A stretch of 64,000 nt of DNA, taken from contig CATQJL010000112.1 of assembly GCA_958299035.1 (NCBI GenBank), positions 58,325,823-58,389,822 on the forward strand, written 5' to 3'. Origin of the DNA: Cylicocyclus nassatus (Eukaryota; Nematoda; Chromadorea; Rhabditida; Strongylidae). The notes below the pieces were generated by a model. That model did not search any database. It worked only from the letters and a program-made list of their open reading frames with translations, and was not told the DNA's origin. Numbering within the stretch: position 1 is the first letter of the stretch; the number at the start of each line of letters is the position of its first letter. Made by a program: the position numbers and the translations under genes. This document shows positions 60,161-64,000 of this stretch, one piece after another.

Positions 60161-60655
60161 AAGCGTAAGGCCTAAGGCATACCTCGCGCGATTCCGGTCT
60201 CTACGCAATTTGGCACAATAGCGACTCTTCGTTATTCGTTGTTAACGCGCTGCCTTTGGTCAGAACTTGATACGTTTGCAACGACTTACACAAGCTACCC
60301 AAATATGCGTTCGAGAAGCGCGCACGATGGATTTGTAGAAATATGGCAGATCGACAAGTCGCGTGAAAGTGGCGATTCGGCGGAATCGCGTGAGGTATGC
60401 CTTAGGCCTAAGGCATACCTCACCCGACTAGGCCGAATCGCCACTTTCAGGCGACTTGGCGATTTGCCAGATTTCTACAATTTTATCGTGCGCGCTTCTG
60501 GGACGCATATTTGGGTAGCTTGTGCAAGCTGTTCCAAACGGAGCAAGTTCTTACCAAGGACAGCGCATTACCGACGAATTACGAAGAGTCGCTGTTGTGC
60601 CGAATCGCGCAGCGACCGGAATCGCGTTAGGTATGCCTTAGCCCTTAGGCCTAAA
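60161..60655. repeat. Large near-perfect palindrome of about 490 bp
   Basis: Two arms (60165-60406 and 60407-60654) are inverted copies meeting at AGGCCT. Each arm is bounded by a TAAGGCATACCTC..GCGATT phrase at both its outer and inner end, so the structure looks like two head-to-head copies of a 240-bp inverted-repeat element. The 179-codon + frame at 60239-60778 reads through the palindrome and is not a gene. Confidence 0.88.
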
Positions 60656-61758
60656 GCGATTCCCTGCAAGCACAGACTTCGTCTACAAAAATTCTGCTTT
60701 TTCATAACATTCGAACGTGATATAAAACGTTTGTATGGAGACACTATGCATCTGGAAATAAAAGCTCCACTTATATAAATCAAACTTACTTGAATCAGTT
60801 TCTGGCTCGGATTGAGTTACTGCCGAGATTCTGAGGTGGTTGCGAAATTGCTTCAAGTATTGGAAAACCAGCATCTATTAAATAGCATAACAGTTGAGAG
60901 AAAAGAGATGGATAAAAATTGTGGTTGTAAGCGTACATTTACTATATCCCCTTTGCTTTCCATCCAAAACAAATTCCAGCATGAAATTTCCTCACCTCGT
61001 GCCGGGTCCTGCCTACGACATACTCCAAGCCCCGATGTGTACATATGTGTGCAAAGTTTGGTCCGCAACGGTCCCAAAGTGGAATTTTCTATCCGAAATA
61101 TAAGTACAGGATACGTAGACACCCATCTTCTTTATATATAAGATTACATTATGTCCAAAACTTTTTAGTATTATTATTACATATTGCTTTGATAAGGTAA
61201 GTTTTTTACTGAGTGCCATCTACGCCATTTGTACAAAACTGAAACAGGTAAGAAAATTGCCATGTTCCTCTCGTTTTTCGTGCTTTTCATTTCCAGAAAT
61301 TCTGTTGTTATTTTATAGTCAAGGAAAACAACTTTTTCGTTCAAGTAGTTCAGTCAGCTATTCCTATATTGCTTTCCTTTTTTTGTTTCTTCACAATGAC
61401 ACGCTCTGGGTAACAATATTTTTTGTGTCAGAAAACTGATAGTTTGCTTTCTTTTCAATGAGGTTTTCAAAATAAGTCTGTTAGTTTAAAAAAAAGTTAT
61501 ACGATGAAACAACTGCTGAGGATGTAGGTAAATAGAGTAATTTTGTGGGGTTTTTGTAAATCATGCAATATATCCATGTTTCAGGAGGTTCCCGATTGTT
61601 TTTTTTTGAAAGACCAGCAACACGGGGAATACTCGACGACGAATAAGCTTGGTTGTGTTCGATGCGCTTTTTCTTATTCGTAACAGCTTGAGCAGATGCC
61701 CCTTTTCTGGGGCCTACATTCAAAATCGACACTTATGGGAGGGGGTTAGGTTCAGCCT
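60656..61758. other. Intergenic with a family X end fragment
   Basis: CACCTCGTGCCGGGTCCTG at about 60993 matches the family X terminus with no partner end. Frames of 60-109 codons on both strands overlap each other and lack motifs. Confidence 0.5.
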
Positions 61759-62230
61759 GGACACTGCCTTTGAAGGCAGTGTCCGGGCAAAAACTCGATT
61801 TTGAGATTTTGTGCTTATCCGGGCCTATTGCTATGCTGAGTCCGAAAATCCACACTGGAGAGCGCGAAAACGACGAAAAAGGGCTTTAACACTGGAGGGA
61901 AATTAGCAAGTGGGCGGGGTCTTCCCCACTGTGAATTCACGCTTCCAGCTCCCGGAGCGATCTTTTCGCTTCCGACTTCAGATCATGCATTCGCACTGGG
62001 TCCGTTGAGATGTCAGGGCGGTTAGTGGAATTGAAAAGATCGCTCCGGGAGCTGGGACCGTGAATTCACTCTGGGGAAAACCCCGCCCACTTTTGATTTC
62101 CCTTCTGCGTTAGAGCCCTTTTTCGCGGTTTTCGCGCTTTCCAGTGTGGATTTTCGGATTCAGCGTAGCGAATAGGCCCGGGTGAGCACAAAATCTCAAA
62201 ATCGACTTTTTGCCCGGACACTGCCTTTAA
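61759..62230. mobile_element. CAGTG-type palindromic MITE, full copy (family Z)
   Basis: The left terminus AAGGCAGTGTCCGGGCAAAA is mirrored by TTTTGCCCGGACACTGCCTT at the right. Arms include ATTTTGAGATTTTGTGCTTA, CCGGGCCTATT, and GGGCGGGGTCTTCCCC, inverted in the second half; the centre is near 62000. The left tip is itself a 12-bp hairpin, GGACACTGCCTT with its complement (61759-61784). Confidence 0.9.
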
Positions 62231-63190
62231 GGAAGCAGTTGATGCCACATAAATGAAACAGAGTCTTGGTTGCAGTCAGACGAAAGAAGGAACATAAGGT
62301 ATAAGCCATAATTCTTACACCATAGAATAGTCACCAGACAAGAAAGCACTCTTGATCCAGACCTGAAAAAGAAACATCAAAACGAACTCAAAACAGAGAA
62401 AAGAAAAAGGTAAAAATCCACAAGACCTGGACCTTTTTGCTCAAACAGGCAAAAAATGAAAGGTTAGGAGTTTGACACTAATTTCCTACAGAAAAAGCGG
62501 TAAATGAGCGGACACCTTGCCGTCGAATAGTTCAATAGTTTTTTGAATACTTCGCATCTTCATACCTCCAGATCGAATAAGCTTCCTTGCAGACTACAAA
62601 ATTTAGGCCTCATTTTTTTGTTCAGAATAGGTAAATATGATTCTGACAGTAGTCTTGTCTGCGTATAACAAAACCCACGCGGTCTGGCATTGGCTTAGCT
62701 GCCTACGCTCAGTTCGAGCAAAAACTTCAATTTTCAAATTAAGGCTGGCCACTGCGTTTTGTAATTTGAGAGTTAATCTTTGCAAGAGCTAAACTAGGTT
62801 TGCCTATCTAACGCTGATTTCTTTGATGTGAGTCCATAAACTGGAAACGATACGATACACGCAAAGGAAAATTTTCAATAGGTTCTCAGGACTGAGGTAA
62901 AACTCTCAAAAATACACGTTAGGTTGACAAAAGATTTTTGGCCGTTTTGATGTTACTATCGCTCTTTCTTAAGAATACAAATGATACAGATATACTGTAA
63001 AATACGTTTGTCTGGCGAGTTCAAGACCAAAAAAGTCTAAGCCACGCTAACTTCGTTTTTATCGTTCTTCCAAGCGGATTTCATTACCTAGGTACTAGCG
63101 CCCCCGAGAATGGGTAGCGTAATTTTCAAAGGTTACTTGCATAAGTTGTAGAAATGCGTTAGTGAATTGCTTATGCGAACAATCAAAATA
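62231..63190. other. Intergenic, nothing recognised
   Basis: No gene, no inverted-repeat termini found. Confidence 0.5.
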
Positions 63191-63193
63191 TTA

Positions 63194-63880
63194 GGTTGGC
63201 TAATAAATAAGTTTGGTTTGACATGCTTCTTCGAAAGTCTGTAACAATTCGACTAGCACATATTTAGCAAAGATTTTTTTGCCGGGCGGTAGCTTCAACC
63301 CTCTACTATCACATATCAAATAGTCGCAGCTTTTGGTCACCAATAATTGGCAATTATGCCCTTATATGGTTAGCCTTCTGAAAATTCGCTTTTTTGATTT
63401 TCTAAGTGTCGTTCTCAGCCCATAGTGAGCGCACAGATGACCAATGTGGTGGTTAGGTGTATACAACCTTTGGCTACATGGCGAGCCACAATGGAGATTG
63501 TGATCTGTTGTTTGTGAATTTCTGCAGCCAAAAAAGAGAATTTCCAGGCATTTTCGGATGGGAGTTACTTTTGGGCAGTCCGAATCGCTCGAGTTTGAGC
63601 ATCTATAGCCATGCAAATTGTTGGAAATTTCAGAATTTGTAGTGTGGATGTCAGTTGCGCATTTTGTGGACATGATTTTTCTAAAATTCGATGAAAAAAT
63701 CTGACTATTTGCATTTCCTGCACAATTTCGTCGTCAAAATGATGATTGGCGTTTGAACAGGATCGACCATCCGATTCTCCTGATTTGCTCTTTCTAATGG
63801 TACCAAACTTTCTTACACAAAATTATTTGCAAAATTTCTACACACCGTTGAAAACGACCGAACTTATTTTTTAGCCAACC
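63194..63880. mobile_element. Mariner-like element M3
   Basis: The ends are GGTTGGCTAATAAATAAGTT and, inverted, AACTTATTTTTTAGCCAACC, with TA at 63192-63193 and 63881-63882. The interior matches 25060-25480 (GGCGAGCCACAATGGAGAT and GTGATCTGTTGTTTGTGAA). The 103-codon minus frame inside has no D,D(34)D signature. The remaining 63883-64000 shows nothing. Confidence 0.85.
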
Positions 63881-64000
63881 TAATATTTTTAAGCTTTTTC
63901 AAAAATTCGAATTAGCCTTGTGGAAATTTTTTTCAGAAGCGTGGCTTCCGCCACGCACCTTTTTTTTCAAATTTCCGAGTTATCAGCTCGCAAGTTCCTG

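Noticed and set aside
60239..60778. 179-codon open frame, the second longest in the window
   Set aside because: It reads straight through the palindrome, its second half being the complement of the first, and has no motif.

Overview
This looks like nuclear DNA of a nematode with a large, transposon-rich genome. It is AT-rich and gene-poor, with GT-AG introns that are often only 45-55 bp. It carries Tc1/mariner-type palindromic elements, a decayed Helitron and many small inverted-repeat elements. A free-standing PAL enzyme, a divergent nematode-type PP1-like phosphatase and a Ly6-like protein fit a chromadorean worm; a strongylid/hookworm-like species is my inference, not proven. Only three genes could be assembled with consistent splice phases. 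No rRNA gene, functional tRNA, CRISPR array or bacterial-type operon was seen.

Layout. 1-2.05 kb: an ATT microsatellite and a 1.5-kb Tc1-like fold-back element. 3.2-21.9 kb: a degenerate array of related modules (called A, B, C and D here) repeated three to four times in the same order and broken up by other elements. 21.9-24.15 kb: a five-exon gene for a secreted or GPI-anchored ten-cysteine Ly6-like protein. 25-31.7 kb: nested mariner-like and palindromic repeats, including a fold-back element with a tRNA-like core. 32.0-36.8 kb: a broken Helitron with a GC-rich, hairpin-dense leader, Rep remnants, a foreign integrase tail and helicase remnants. 37-45 kb: small inverted-repeat elements and non-coding sequence. 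45.3-48.65 kb (+): a nine-exon PPP/PP1-like Ser/Thr phosphatase. 49.2-55.5 kb (-): a nine-exon pgal-1-like peptidyl-alpha-hydroxyglycine alpha-amidating lyase, convergent with the phosphatase. 56-64 kb: more repeats, a 490-bp palindrome and one unassigned 100-codon open frame.

The three genes have no evident shared pathway. The lyase would finish C-terminal amidation of neuropeptides in the secretory pathway. The phosphatase is a cytosolic or nuclear metallophosphatase of a class that has expanded in nematodes. The Ly6-like protein is predicted to be at the cell surface. Transposons have shaped the gene structures: a TTAA-flanked element sits in phosphatase intron 6, an inverted-repeat element sits in a lyase intron, and the signal-peptide exon of the Ly6-like gene lies in the terminal part of repeat module D.
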